From assembly GCF_900103665.1 (NCBI RefSeq), contig NZ_FNGY01000007.1, positions 186,001 through 250,000 of the forward strand: a stretch of DNA of 64,000 nt. The letters run 5' to 3'. Shown here piece by piece: positions 34,537 to 44,416 of this stretch; position 1 is the first letter of the stretch, and the number at the start of each line of letters is the position of its first letter. Made by a program: the position numbers and the translations under genes. This DNA comes from Pedobacter steynii (lineage in GTDB: Bacteria > Bacteroidota > Bacteroidia > Sphingobacteriales > Sphingobacteriaceae). The notes beneath the pieces are model-generated. The model worked only from the letters and a program-made list of their open reading frames with translations, made no database searches and was not told the DNA's origin.

Positions 34537-36132
34537 ATGGCTATTCCTATCATAGATATTTTTGCCGGTCCAGGAGGATTGGGAGAAGGCTTTTCAGCGT
34601 TGATAAACGAAGAGAACGAAAGTGTCTTCAAAATATCTCTCTCTATTGAAAAGGATCCCCTTGCTCATCAAACACTTAGACTACGAAGTTTCTACAGGCA
34701 ATTTCGCACAGAAGAAGTTCCTGAGGACTACTATGATTTTGTAAAAGGTCTTTTAAGCATTGAGGAGCTTTACAGAAGATGGCCTATCCAAGCTGCACAT
34801 GCTCACAATGAGGCTTGGTGCGGAACACTAGGAGATCCTGACGAAATGGATCAGAATGCCGTTTCTGATGATGAAGTAGATGCAAGGATCAGGGAAGTAC
34901 TAAATGGAGAGCCAAACTGGCTGTTGATTGGAGGACCACCATGCCAGGCCTATTCGCTAGTCGGCCGATCAAGAAGACAAGAAAGAATATTAAACGAAAC
35001 CACTGATAAAAGAGTCGGACTGTATAAGCAATACCTAAGAATTTTGGCTCAACATAGTCCTGCTGTCTTTGTTATGGAAAATGTAAAAGGTATCCTTTCT
35101 GCACAGACTAGAGAAAACCAGGTGTTTTCAAAGATATTAACGGATCTCTCTGATCCGGCAGCCTGCTATCCGCCAATTGATGATGAAGCACATGTACGTT
35201 GTCCAGGATATAGAATTTTTTCTCTTATTAGTGAGCCAGAAGGCTTCCGGGAAGACGGAAGCCCAGTGTACGATCAGAATAATTTTGTAATTAAAGCTGA
35301 AGAATACGGTATTCCCCAAACCAGGCACCGTGTAATTTTATTAGGAGTTAGACGTGACATTCAAATTGATCCTGGTATTATCCAAAAAAGTGAAGAAATC
35401 AGTATTAGCTCTGTTATAAACTCACTTCCAAGATTGAGAAGTGGCTTATCAAGAACACAAGATAGCTTTGAAGCCTGGTCGACTTTAATTCACCAGATCC
35501 TGGACGGAGATCTACTCAATAATGTTGATCCCGAAATTGTCGCTGACATTCAGGCCAAGATCCAGCGCATTGAAAATCCACGATTCGGAAAAGGTAGCGA
35601 CTATTTAGAAGTTCCCGGAATCAATGTAGAGTATCAACCAGATTGGTTCCTTGATCAAAGATTAAACGGTGTACTTAACCATATGTCAAGATCTCATATG
35701 GATAGCGATATCCATCGCTACTTATTTGTATCCTGCTTTGGTAACATTAAACAACAATCACCAAAACTAAGTGATTTTCCAACTGCATTACTGCCCGCTC
35801 ACCTCAATGTGAACGAAGGGATCGATGACAAAAAGTTTGCAGATCGATTTAGGGTGCAGCTATCTACAAGAGCATCAAAAACAGTAACCAGCCACATCTC
35901 AAAAGATGGACATTATTATATCCACCCCGACCCTACTCAATGTAGAAGTCTTACGGTAAGAGAAGCTGCCAGAATACAAACCTTTCCAGACAACTATTTT
36001 TTCTGTGGCCCAAGAACCTCCCAGTTCCATCAGGTTGGAAACGCAGTGCCCCCCTATCTGGCCTATCAGATTGCCAATGTGGTCAGCCAAGTCTTTCATG
36101 AATTAGAGATCTTAGCCGCTCATCATATTTAA
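34537..36132 (+). CDS. DNA (cytosine-5) methyltransferase
   Basis: 531 residues from the ATG at 34537. It transfers a methyl group from S-adenosylmethionine to C5 of cytosine in a recognised DNA sequence. Motifs: I, IDIFAGPGGLGEGF (7-19); IV, GGPPCQAYSLVGRS with the catalytic cysteine near residue 134; VI, FVMENVKG (about 180); VIII, QTRHRVILLG (about 261); IX/X, REAARIQTFPDNYFFCG and HQVGNAVPPYLAYQI (474-505). There is an insertion between motifs I and IV (about 50-115), which is long for the family. It is first in the five-gene operon and should mark host DNA; the recognition sequence cannot be told. Confidence 0.92.
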   Translation: MAIPIIDIFAGPGGLGEGFSALINEENESVFKISLSIEKDPLAHQTLRLRSFYRQFRTEEVPEDYYDFVKGLLSIEELYRRWPIQAAHAHNEAWCGTLGDPDEMDQNAVSDDEVDARIREVLNGEPNWLLIGGPPCQAYSLVGRSRRQERILNETTDKRVGLYKQYLRILAQHSPAVFVMENVKGILSAQTRENQVFSKILTDLSDPAACYPPIDDEAHVRCPGYRIFSLISEPEGFREDGSPVYDQNNFVIKAEEYGIPQTRHRVILLGVRRDIQIDPGIIQKSEEISISSVINSLPRLRSGLSRTQDSFEAWSTLIHQILDGDLLNNVDPEIVADIQAKIQRIENPRFGKGSDYLEVPGINVEYQPDWFLDQRLNGVLNHMSRSHMDSDIHRYLFVSCFGNIKQQSPKLSDFPTALLPAHLNVNEGIDDKKFADRFRVQLSTRASKTVTSHISKDGHYYIHPDPTQCRSLTVREAARIQTFPDNYFFCGPRTSQFHQVGNAVPPYLAYQIANVVSQVFHELEILAAHHI

Positions 36133-36156
36133 TACAAATAATTAACGCTCCCATAT

Positions 36157-37683
36157 ATGCAAGAAAAAACTGAGATTTTTGATTTTGAGGATGTAAGCCC
36201 AAATCCAGAATTCCTAATAAAATCAATTGCCGAACAAGGATATAGCCTTGAGACATCTCTAGCTGATCTCATGGATAACTCAATATCCGCAGCCGCGACT
36301 AAAATTGAGATTCTCATCAGGACTGATCAGGAACCTTTTACTTTATACCTTGCCGACAACGGCAATGGAATGAACGAAGAGAGACTTAAATCCAGCATGT
36401 TTTTTCCAAGTAACTCTCCCGAGTCATCCAGAGAAGCCCTTGACTTAGGAAGATTTGGTCTTGGAATGAAAACTGCCTCATTCGCTCAGACAAGACGCTT
36501 CACAGTACTTTCACGACTGAAAGGTGAATCAACTTACAGCGGTCGGACCTGGGACGTTGACTATCTGAAAGAAAAGCAAAAATGGCATCTCATTGTGAAT
36601 TCAAGTTCTGAAATTAATCTATTGGTTCAGGAGTATATCAGATTGAGTGAAGGCCATCTTAACCGATTTGAAAACTTCGAGGCCAATACAATCGTGATAT
36701 GGCAAGGACTTTATAAATTTGAGAACTACCTTGAGGATGAAAACAGGCAAGTAGCATTAAGAAAGGAAGTTACGGAGATCACATCTGATTATCTTTCACT
36801 AGTATTCCATCGCTTTATGGAAAGAAAAGAAGATCCGCTGCAAATCAGAATCAATAACAATATTATTCCTCCTTTTAACCCTTTCCCAACTGACCAGAAG
36901 GATTTCAGGCCAATGGAGTATAAACAGCGACACTTTAGTACAGACACCATTAAAATGGAAGGCTTTATTCTACCATCCAGGAGTATAGACGAAAGCAAAC
37001 AACGTCACTCGATATGGACCACCAAAAACAAAGGTCTGATGGATATGGAAGGTATTTATATTTATAGAGCCAACAGAATAATACTTTTCGGAGGGTGGAA
37101 TGGTTTGATTAGAAAGGCACCTCGCCTCCAATTAGCCAGATTACGTGTTGATGTAGGCAATAGTGTTGACCACTTGCTTCATCTTAATGTAGCTAAATCT
37201 CAGGTTGTAATTCCACACGATCTAAAAAATGCATTTGAAGACTACATCGAAGAACTAAGAATAGAGGCAGAAAGAGAATATTTTAACCGTGGACTCAAAA
37301 GATTTGTAGGTAAAAAAAAGGAAAACATAGCGCAGCTCTTTGAACGGGTCGCGTCAAGCAAGGGGATTCTATTAGAGCTCAATTCGGAATTCGCAATCAT
37401 TAAAGCGCTTATGTCTACCATGAACCGCGATCAAATTGCTTTATTTGGTCTCATTTCGAAAATGATCAATACTCAGGTCAATGAGATCCGACAGACTCAT
37501 CAAAACACCGATTTCACGGGAATTCCCGAAAAAGACGGAATTGATATTTCTGAACTCGAGAAGTGCATAAGTGAATTAAAAAAAAGAGGTCTCTCATCTG
37601 AAATTGTCAGGGAAGATATTCTACCCGGTCTGGGCTTTAATATCTCAAGTTTACCTGAACATATTCTAAATCTTATAAATTAA
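36157..37683 (+). CDS. MORC-like GHKL ATPase
   Basis: 508 residues. The N-terminal half is a GHKL ATP-binding domain of the MutL/MORC type: N box LADLMDNSISAAA (about 36-48), G1 LADNGNGMNEERL (about 64), and the G2 lid GRFGLGMKTASFAQTRR (about 97-113). A transducer-like domain (about 205-360) follows, with RANRIILFGGWNGLIRK and VAKSQVVIPHD, then a helical C-terminus. GHKL ATPases clamp or dimerise on DNA when ATP is bound. It starts 24 bases after the methyltransferase gene and 3 bases before the Z1 gene, so it acts as the second of the operon's proteins. MORC-like proteins in such operons were predicted to help sense or remodel foreign DNA. Confidence 0.88.
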   Translation: MQEKTEIFDFEDVSPNPEFLIKSIAEQGYSLETSLADLMDNSISAAATKIEILIRTDQEPFTLYLADNGNGMNEERLKSSMFFPSNSPESSREALDLGRFGLGMKTASFAQTRRFTVLSRLKGESTYSGRTWDVDYLKEKQKWHLIVNSSSEINLLVQEYIRLSEGHLNRFENFEANTIVIWQGLYKFENYLEDENRQVALRKEVTEITSDYLSLVFHRFMERKEDPLQIRINNNIIPPFNPFPTDQKDFRPMEYKQRHFSTDTIKMEGFILPSRSIDESKQRHSIWTTKNKGLMDMEGIYIYRANRIILFGGWNGLIRKAPRLQLARLRVDVGNSVDHLLHLNVAKSQVVIPHDLKNAFEDYIEELRIEAEREYFNRGLKRFVGKKKENIAQLFERVASSKGILLELNSEFAIIKALMSTMNRDQIALFGLISKMINTQVNEIRQTHQNTDFTGIPEKDGIDISELEKCISELKKRGLSSEIVREDILPGLGFNISSLPEHILNLIN

Positions 37684-37686
37684 CGC

Positions 37687-40600
37687 ATGAATTACAGTAA
37701 TTACATTGAGGTCATAAAAACCCTCATCTCAAAAAAGGCTAAGGAGTATGCAGTAGAAAAAAAACTGGATGCAATCTTTTTTAACACTCTCCTGAATGAA
37801 ATCAGGCCATCAATCCTGACCATCTTCGATATATATAATTATCCAGCCATTGACGATACCACCCTTAGTCAATATTATGAGACTGCCTTAAAAGAATATC
37901 TATCAGTCAATCCCATTATCATTGAACCAAGCAATGCATTAACCAAAAAAGGCTTCAGAACCTGGCTTACTACCGAATATCTTGGACAGGACTTTAAATG
38001 GAATTATACTGAGCGATACCTGAAACGCCTGGCTAAAACCGGGCGAAGTGAAAAAGTTATCACAGAAATAGAGGAATCCAGTCTTTCTATTGTGGAGAAA
38101 ATTGGTAATCCACGCTCCACAGAGTCTTTCTATACACGTGGACTTGTGGTGGGAAGTGTGCAATCAGGAAAGACTGGCAACTTTAACGCTGTTATTAATC
38201 GTTCTATAGATTTGGGATATGGGCTGATTATCATTCTTTCAGGAATCATGGAAGACCTGAGAAGTCAAACTCAACTTAGGATCGAAAGTGATGTAATTGG
38301 CGAGGGATTGGATCTGGAAACGGGAACAAACCGCACAAAGGGCGTTGGACAGATCCGAAGATTTGGAAAAATGGGCGATAGTACAATTGAACAGGTGATC
38401 TCCATCACCTCTTCGAAGTCCGATTTCAATAACGCTTTAGTGAATGCAGACTTCTCGCTCAACCATACCAATATTTTGGTCTGTAAGAAAAATGTAGGGG
38501 TACTTAAGAACTTAATTATTTGGCTACACGATTATATTGGAGAAGAAAAGGACAAACACAATATCCCTTTTCTAATAATTGATGATGAAGCAGATAATGC
38601 CTCCCTTAATAATGAAGGGAAGAAGGGGCGTGAATATGCATCTAAAATCAATGGCCATATTCGTGCTCTTTTGAGCCTCTTTAATAAAAAAACTTACTTG
38701 GGCTATACAGCCACTCCATTCGCCAATGTCCTTCAGGACCGGAATCCCGCAAGTGAGGCCAAATGGATTATTGAAACAAAGCTGCTGGATACAGACGGAA
38801 ACTTCAAAAAGAAATTCCTTGATCAGGAAGATTATCTCTTCCCTGATGACTTTATTATTCTACTTAATCCACCCTCCAATTACATTGGTGCTAAACAAAT
38901 CTTTGAAACTGCGATTGAAGAATTTACAACAGACAAAATTCCATTAATTGAGGTTGTACAGGATTATATCCCGAGCTTTCCTTCAAGAGTAATGACGAAT
39001 GAAGACGGTGAACTTGTTGGCGTTAAAAATTATGAGAGTAAAGAAGCTTTTGATGAAAATGGAGGTTATCTTGATTTTATTGATTACAAAAACTATCGAT
39101 CAAAGACAAGATCAAGCAAGTCTGGAGATTCATTTCCCAACAAACTACCAGAATCGCTAAAAGAAAGTATTGTCTGTTTTATTCTGGCAACCGCGATCCG
39201 GGAAAGTCGCAAGAAGAACATGCTTCAATCGGCCTTGTACAATCCACATAATACAATGCTGATTCATATTTCCCGCTTCACCCTTTGGCAGAATAAAACC
39301 AGAGATCTTGTTCAGCAATTCGTATCTGATCTGGAGGCTAATATCGGAACAGAATTCCCCGAGAATCCAAAATCTGTCTATGCAGATTTTGAGCGGTACT
39401 GGTACACTTACTATGCTAGTATTATCGAATCCATCCAAACTTATCTCCCTCTAAATTATGAAGATAAGTTCCTTGCGCCTATCAGCTTTGAAGCACTTAA
39501 GAAATATATACCAGACGCAATAAAAAATATCGAGATTAAGGCGATTAACAATGTAACCAAAGATAAACTCGAATATCCATCTAACTCTCCAAAAAAAATA
39601 ATTGCTATTGGTGGAAATCGTCTGTCAAGAGGCTTTACACTGGAAGGTTTAACGATCAACTATTTTATCCGCTCGACCAATTATTCGGATACCTTACTGC
39701 AAATGGGTAGGTGGTTTGGATATCGTCCCGGCTATCTGGACTGCTGCAAACTATTCATTACCCAGGATTCCGTTGACAAGTTTAACTCTACGACACGCGC
39801 TATTGAGGAGCTTGAGATTGAGTTCCGAAAGATGGAAGCTAAAGGGAAGACACCAGAAAATTTTATTTTACGAGTCAAAAAACATCCTGGTACGTTGAAA
39901 ATTACCAGACCAGCCATTTTAAAACGGACAAAAGAAGTTAATTGGTCCTACCAGGATCAATTAGAGCAGACCACCACATTTCATGTGAACCGTCAAAAGA
40001 TAGAAGATGTATGGAAAAGTTTTAAGGTCAACGTATCCGGTAAACATAATTTTACGATTGGTAATGGTTTTATGACTGCTAAAACTGATGCCAATGGTGT
40101 TATTGATTTGCTAGCCAGTGAGAATAATTTTTCACCGGAAGATCGTGTGAGTATGATCAGATTTATCGAACTGTGTCAGGAAAAGGGTTTTCTAAACAAC
40201 TGGACTATTGCCATAAAAACCACTGGCCAGGCAAGTTCAAAGCTTGGAAAGGGTACGCTTTCTTCTGTAGAATCCGGGCTTCCAGGTGATATTGTCTTAA
40301 CTGTAAGACGAGGACCAAAGCATATCGGTGACAGGGCTCATTTTTTAGCAAGTAAGCAATTTCGTGCTTCTGGAAAATCAGCTAACATTATTTCTGGTGG
40401 CAGAGACTTGAGTATCTTGCTCACTCAAGGAGAGATTGACGAGGCCATTACGGAATTCAGGAGAGAGAGAACAGCAAACTATCTTCGAAAACATAAGGAT
40501 TGGAGCAAACAAAAAGCGGAAGCGGAAGCAGCTAAACTCAATGTTCCTGAACGTGTCTTCCGCGAGAAGATGAAGTCTCAGGAGGGTCTAATTATCATCT

Positions 40601-40845
40601 ATCTTTTTGATTCTTATTATACTTTTCTGCAGGAACACGATGCCGAAGTATCAGAATTTACAGAACTGGTAACCAACGAACACATCAATTTAGATATACC
40701 TATCGTAGGAATAGCAATAGGCTTCCCTCCTATAGAACCAGATCCAGGAGGCGTCTATGTTCACGGTGACTATGAGTTGGAAAATGATGAAGACTTAGAG
40801 GATGTAGACAATAGTGATCTCGCGATCCCAGAAGACTTTAACTAG
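37687..40845 (+). CDS. Z1-domain superfamily II helicase-like protein
   Basis: 1052 residues. Superfamily II motifs: Walker A GSVQSGKTGNF (about 155), Walker B LIIDDEADNAS (about 295), motif III-like YLGYTATPFANVL (about 338), then the Z1 signature GGNRLSRGFTLEGLTINYFI (about 641) and LLQMGRWFGYRPGYLD (about 671), the arginine-rich final helicase motif. The N-terminus is helical. The C-terminus is acidic (ENDEDLEDVDNSD). Z1 proteins are thought to act as a DNA translocase in restriction-type operons. The gene lies between the MORC ATPase and the DUF4420 protein, with gaps of 3 and 6 bases. Confidence 0.9.
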   Translation: MNYSNYIEVIKTLISKKAKEYAVEKKLDAIFFNTLLNEIRPSILTIFDIYNYPAIDDTTLSQYYETALKEYLSVNPIIIEPSNALTKKGFRTWLTTEYLGQDFKWNYTERYLKRLAKTGRSEKVITEIEESSLSIVEKIGNPRSTESFYTRGLVVGSVQSGKTGNFNAVINRSIDLGYGLIIILSGIMEDLRSQTQLRIESDVIGEGLDLETGTNRTKGVGQIRRFGKMGDSTIEQVISITSSKSDFNNALVNADFSLNHTNILVCKKNVGVLKNLIIWLHDYIGEEKDKHNIPFLIIDDEADNASLNNEGKKGREYASKINGHIRALLSLFNKKTYLGYTATPFANVLQDRNPASEAKWIIETKLLDTDGNFKKKFLDQEDYLFPDDFIILLNPPSNYIGAKQIFETAIEEFTTDKIPLIEVVQDYIPSFPSRVMTNEDGELVGVKNYESKEAFDENGGYLDFIDYKNYRSKTRSSKSGDSFPNKLPESLKESIVCFILATAIRESRKKNMLQSALYNPHNTMLIHISRFTLWQNKTRDLVQQFVSDLEANIGTEFPENPKSVYADFERYWYTYYASIIESIQTYLPLNYEDKFLAPISFEALKKYIPDAIKNIEIKAINNVTKDKLEYPSNSPKKIIAIGGNRLSRGFTLEGLTINYFIRSTNYSDTLLQMGRWFGYRPGYLDCCKLFITQDSVDKFNSTTRAIEELEIEFRKMEAKGKTPENFILRVKKHPGTLKITRPAILKRTKEVNWSYQDQLEQTTTFHVNRQKIEDVWKSFKVNVSGKHNFTIGNGFMTAKTDANGVIDLLASENNFSPEDRVSMIRFIELCQEKGFLNNWTIAIKTTGQASSKLGKGTLSSVESGLPGDIVLTVRRGPKHIGDRAHFLASKQFRASGKSANIISGGRDLSILLTQGEIDEAITEFRRERTANYLRKHKDWSKQKAEAEAAKLNVPERVFREKMKSQEGLIIIYLFDSYYTFLQEHDAEVSEFTELVTNEHINLDIPIVGIAIGFPPIEPDPGGVYVHGDYELENDEDLEDVDNSDLAIPEDFN

Positions 40846-40851
40846 TAACGC

Positions 40852-41820
40852 ATGAAGGTAGAACAAATAGAAACGCAATGGGGAAGAATTGATGCCACTA
40901 AAGTTGAGAGGGGCTTTCATTCGATCAGGATATCAGCAGAATGCATACCTGAATTGTATCTTGGGATAGATGCATTTGGATCAAGGAACCTTATACTATC
41001 CATTCCGAAACCGCATGAATTTCGATTTAAAGGCGTCGATAAACAAAACTTATCAATAGACTTTTTTAAAGAGAGTAATCATATTGTACTTAGGCTAGTA
41101 AATTCAAGTTTCAGTGACCTGTTCAATGATCTTATTCTTTCACTTTATAATAAAATCTGTTTCATTGCTGATCCTGAAGAATATGGAAAAGAATTTATCC
41201 AGGCATTTTACAGATGGAGCGGTTTTTTCACAAATCTTGCTGGACCAGGGCTTTCGGACGATTCGCTCAAGGGATTATTTGGAGAGCTTATCCTGCTGAG
41301 GGATCTGATTTATGAGGCTGATTCTCTAACTGTCAACTCAGTACTGGAATCATGGAAGGGTCCTTATGATGCGCCAAACGACTTTGAATCCGATGAACGA
41401 TGTATTGAGGTAAAGACAAAAGAAAACTCAAAAAAGCACGTAAGAATATCCAGTGAATTCCAATTAGCAAGAAAACCGGATAAAGTTTTATCGCTTTGCA
41501 TCATTTCAGTCATTTCAGATCCCATCATCGGGCTAACAATCTCCAACCTTATTGATTCCATAAAAGAGCTGATATGGGAAAAACACGGAGAGATGTCTAT
41601 CCTAATTAATGCGCTAACGAAAAAGGGATTGTTTGGGACAGCTCTTTATCAATATGATCATTTGAAGTTCAGGCCATTGAAGATTGCATTTTATGACTCA
41701 ACAAGCGACCTTTTCCCAAAAATTACACAAGAAAATCTAACCTCTGGTATTTTTGATGTATCCTATAGCCTCAGGATTAGTCAGTTGGAGGAATTTAAAA
41801 TCTCAGAAAAAGAATTATAA
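40852..41820 (+). CDS. PD-(D/E)XK motif protein (DUF4420), probable endonuclease
   Basis: 322 residues. The nuclease core is visible near residues 135-200: GLFGELILLRDLIYE (first glutamate), then APNDFESDERCIEVKTKENS, which gives the D and the E-V-K of a PD-(D/E)XK site, and a following helix HVRISSEFQLAR. DUF4420 proteins occur beside Z1 proteins. It is the likely DNA-cleaving subunit of the operon. It begins 6 bases after the Z1 gene and its stop overlaps the AIPR start by one base (TAATG). Confidence 0.88.
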   Translation: MKVEQIETQWGRIDATKVERGFHSIRISAECIPELYLGIDAFGSRNLILSIPKPHEFRFKGVDKQNLSIDFFKESNHIVLRLVNSSFSDLFNDLILSLYNKICFIADPEEYGKEFIQAFYRWSGFFTNLAGPGLSDDSLKGLFGELILLRDLIYEADSLTVNSVLESWKGPYDAPNDFESDERCIEVKTKENSKKHVRISSEFQLARKPDKVLSLCIISVISDPIIGLTISNLIDSIKELIWEKHGEMSILINALTKKGLFGTALYQYDHLKFRPLKIAFYDSTSDLFPKITQENLTSGIFDVSYSLRISQLEEFKISEKEL

Positions 41821-44222
41821 TGGAAATAAACGAGTTTCTAAAATTTCGCAATAATCTCTTAAAGGAAGCTTCAGATAGCCAGGGATTTGTCAATCAGAAC
41901 CGCTTTTTAGCACAAGTGCTTCCATTGATGTACGATGCCAAGCTGATCGATAGTGAAGAATGTAACGAATCCTACTACGTCTATCAAGAGGATAATCTCA
42001 AGATCAATGGATACGCGGTTAATGATTCTGGTGAAAGGCTTCAGCTTTTCCTAGTCGATGAAGCCAAGATTGATGTTGCAGCAAAGGAGGATACCTTGAC
42101 TATTTCAACCCGTTCGCACTACGAAAACCAATTCAAGCGCGCGACAAGATTTGTCAACAAAGCGGTTAAAGGTCATCTAAATGATGAGTTACAATTATCC
42201 AGTCCTGTTAGAGCACTAGTTTCAAAAATGGCATCTTCTGAGGGCACTGACCAGTTTGATGTAGTAGAAATATTTCTTATCTCAGCGACAGCAACTATTG
42301 AGAGCAGAGGAATGACTCCCCAACCTAAAAAATTCGAATTCGAGGATGAGGAAGTATCGGTCAGCTTTTCAAGAAACCGTACAAGACTAAATAAGAACCT
42401 ACTTATCATAAGAAGACTCATAGACCTGAATTTTCTCTATTCTGTAGAAATATCACGTGGGCAAAGAGAAGCCTTAGTTGTAGACTTTGAAAAAGACTTT
42501 AAATATAGCATAGAGGCAATTAAGGCAGCTGATGAGGAAAATTTTGAATCTTATCTCTGTGTCCTGCCCGCAACCATACTCGCTGATCTTTATCGTAAAT
42601 ACAGTACCCGATTATTAGAAAAGAACGTTCGCTCTTTTCTACAGTTCAAAGGTGCTAATGCTGGAATACGTGAAACCATTAGACTAAGTCCAGAGAAGTT
42701 TATTGCCTTCAACAATGGTATAACAATTACCTCTACCGGTAAAGAAACAACTGAAATTGATGGTAAAACCTATATTCGATCTCTAACAGACTTTCAAATT
42801 GTAAATGGTGGACAAACTACGGCAAGTATATTCTTCACCAGAAAAGATGGATTTCCAATTGATAAGGTTAGAGTTATGGCAAAGATTAACGTAGCCAAAA
42901 ATGTCTCAGAGGAAGGATTAGATGACCTGATATCTAAGATTAGCCGTTATTCAAACTCTCAAACAAAAGTATCCACAGTCGATCTCGGGTCAAGAAATCC
43001 ACAGCTGAACAAGATCAAGGCACTTTCAGAAAGCGTAATGATGCCAAGCGGAAAAAGATGGTTCTTTGAAAAGTCAAAAGGCGAGTTCAATACCTTGTTG
43101 CGCATGGGAGGTAAAGCAGAAAAAGATTATCCAAAAGATGTTCGGTTCTCTAAAGAACAACTTGGCAAGTACTTTACGGCTTGGGGCGACCAACCATATG
43201 TCGTAAAAAAGGGCGGTGATAAAGTATTCAAATATTTCATCGATGCTTTAAGCGGTGATGAGAATGGAAAAGGAAAACTTGATATCGATAGAAATTTCTA
43301 CGAAATGCTCATCTCCAAAGTTATCCTGTTCAAACGTTTGGAAGATCTCTATGGACAGGGTAAAAATGCCATCGGACAGATCAGATCTGCCGTAGTCCCT
43401 TACTCTATATCTATACTCTATAAGTTTACAGATGGCGCTAAGGGAGGAAATCTTTTTGATCTTAGCAAGATATGGCTGAGAGAAACACTAGAAGAAGATT
43501 TAGGTATTTTTATGAATGAGTTAATGATGCTCATGAACAACTTGATCAAAAAATATGCGGAAAGTGATGACCTTGGAGAGTACTCTAAACGGAAAGAGCT
43601 TTGGGACAGTATCTCCCAGAGTATTGAGATCAATACATTTATGGCCACACCCAACGCACATAAGATCCTGGAGAGATACACCATCTCAAAAGAAGCACTC
43701 AAGGCGAAACTTACGAAAAAGTCCAAACAGAAATTTGCTGACTTTAGTATTCTAAAACAAAATGTCCAAATCTTCAGCAGAACAGCGGACTATTATAAAA
43801 AGCTTGGACTGATCATGTCAAATGATATTTCTACATCTCAACGCAACAAGATCGACCACATCATTAACTGTATAGTTAATAAAAACGATATTTCTGAAGA
43901 ATATCTACATTTCGAACAAGAACTAGTACATCTCGTCAGATCGTCTAATCCAGAAATTTTTGACCAGATTAACATTCCCGTAGACGAAAGCTGGGATTCC
44001 TCTTTTAATCTGATCAATGGGATATATAATAGGAGTTTAGAACACTCAGATAATATCTTATCTGTTTTTCAACGTCAGCGAGAAATAGTAAAAGCAAAAG
44101 GAGCAAAATTCTATTCTATTTACGACGAGATAGGGAAATTACTAAATGAGGGAAAATCCCCAGGAATTAAACATCTATTTAGCGTAAATTCTACTTTAAT
44201 CAAAGCCGAGGAAGTATTATAA
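41820..44222 (+). CDS. AIPR-family protein
   Basis: 800 residues. The AIPR (abortive infection phage resistance) signature spans about residues 290-340: RLSPEKFIAFNNGITITSTG and LTDFQIVNGGQTTASIFFTR, followed by ISRYSNSQTKVSTVDLGS. The fold is unknown to me. AIPR proteins were first linked to phage resistance in Lactococcus plasmid systems, and they are frequent partners of Z1/DUF4420 restriction modules. The gene closes the rightward operon, translationally coupled to the nuclease gene and followed by a terminator. Confidence 0.9.
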   Translation: MEINEFLKFRNNLLKEASDSQGFVNQNRFLAQVLPLMYDAKLIDSEECNESYYVYQEDNLKINGYAVNDSGERLQLFLVDEAKIDVAAKEDTLTISTRSHYENQFKRATRFVNKAVKGHLNDELQLSSPVRALVSKMASSEGTDQFDVVEIFLISATATIESRGMTPQPKKFEFEDEEVSVSFSRNRTRLNKNLLIIRRLIDLNFLYSVEISRGQREALVVDFEKDFKYSIEAIKAADEENFESYLCVLPATILADLYRKYSTRLLEKNVRSFLQFKGANAGIRETIRLSPEKFIAFNNGITITSTGKETTEIDGKTYIRSLTDFQIVNGGQTTASIFFTRKDGFPIDKVRVMAKINVAKNVSEEGLDDLISKISRYSNSQTKVSTVDLGSRNPQLNKIKALSESVMMPSGKRWFFEKSKGEFNTLLRMGGKAEKDYPKDVRFSKEQLGKYFTAWGDQPYVVKKGGDKVFKYFIDALSGDENGKGKLDIDRNFYEMLISKVILFKRLEDLYGQGKNAIGQIRSAVVPYSISILYKFTDGAKGGNLFDLSKIWLRETLEEDLGIFMNELMMLMNNLIKKYAESDDLGEYSKRKELWDSISQSIEINTFMATPNAHKILERYTISKEALKAKLTKKSKQKFADFSILKQNVQIFSRTADYYKKLGLIMSNDISTSQRNKIDHIINCIVNKNDISEEYLHFEQELVHLVRSSNPEIFDQINIPVDESWDSSFNLINGIYNRSLEHSDNILSVFQRQREIVKAKGAKFYSIYDEIGKLLNEGKSPGIKHLFSVNSTLIKAEEVL

Positions 44223-44277
44223 ATGTGAATGGAAAGAACGAAATGAACTGACAGAAGTATACCTTGTTATCATATTA

Positions 44278-44315
44278 GATTCAGCTTTGCCTGATTGGTT
44301 AAGCTGAATCTTTAT
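44278..44315. terminator. Terminator between the AIPR and vsr genes
   Basis: A perfect 10-base stem, GATTCAGCTT (44278-44287) and AAGCTGAATC (44301-44310), is followed by TTTAT. It ends the rightward operon 56 bases after the AIPR stop, and since it is symmetric it may also stop transcripts from the convergent vsr gene. Confidence 0.7.
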
Positions 44316-44416
44316 CCATTCAATCATGTATTGAAAGAAAAAATCCATATATGAACCACGACGCCAGGGAAATCTGCCTAGAAATGGATTGTCTAACAGA
44401 AAATCATTTAGAACAA

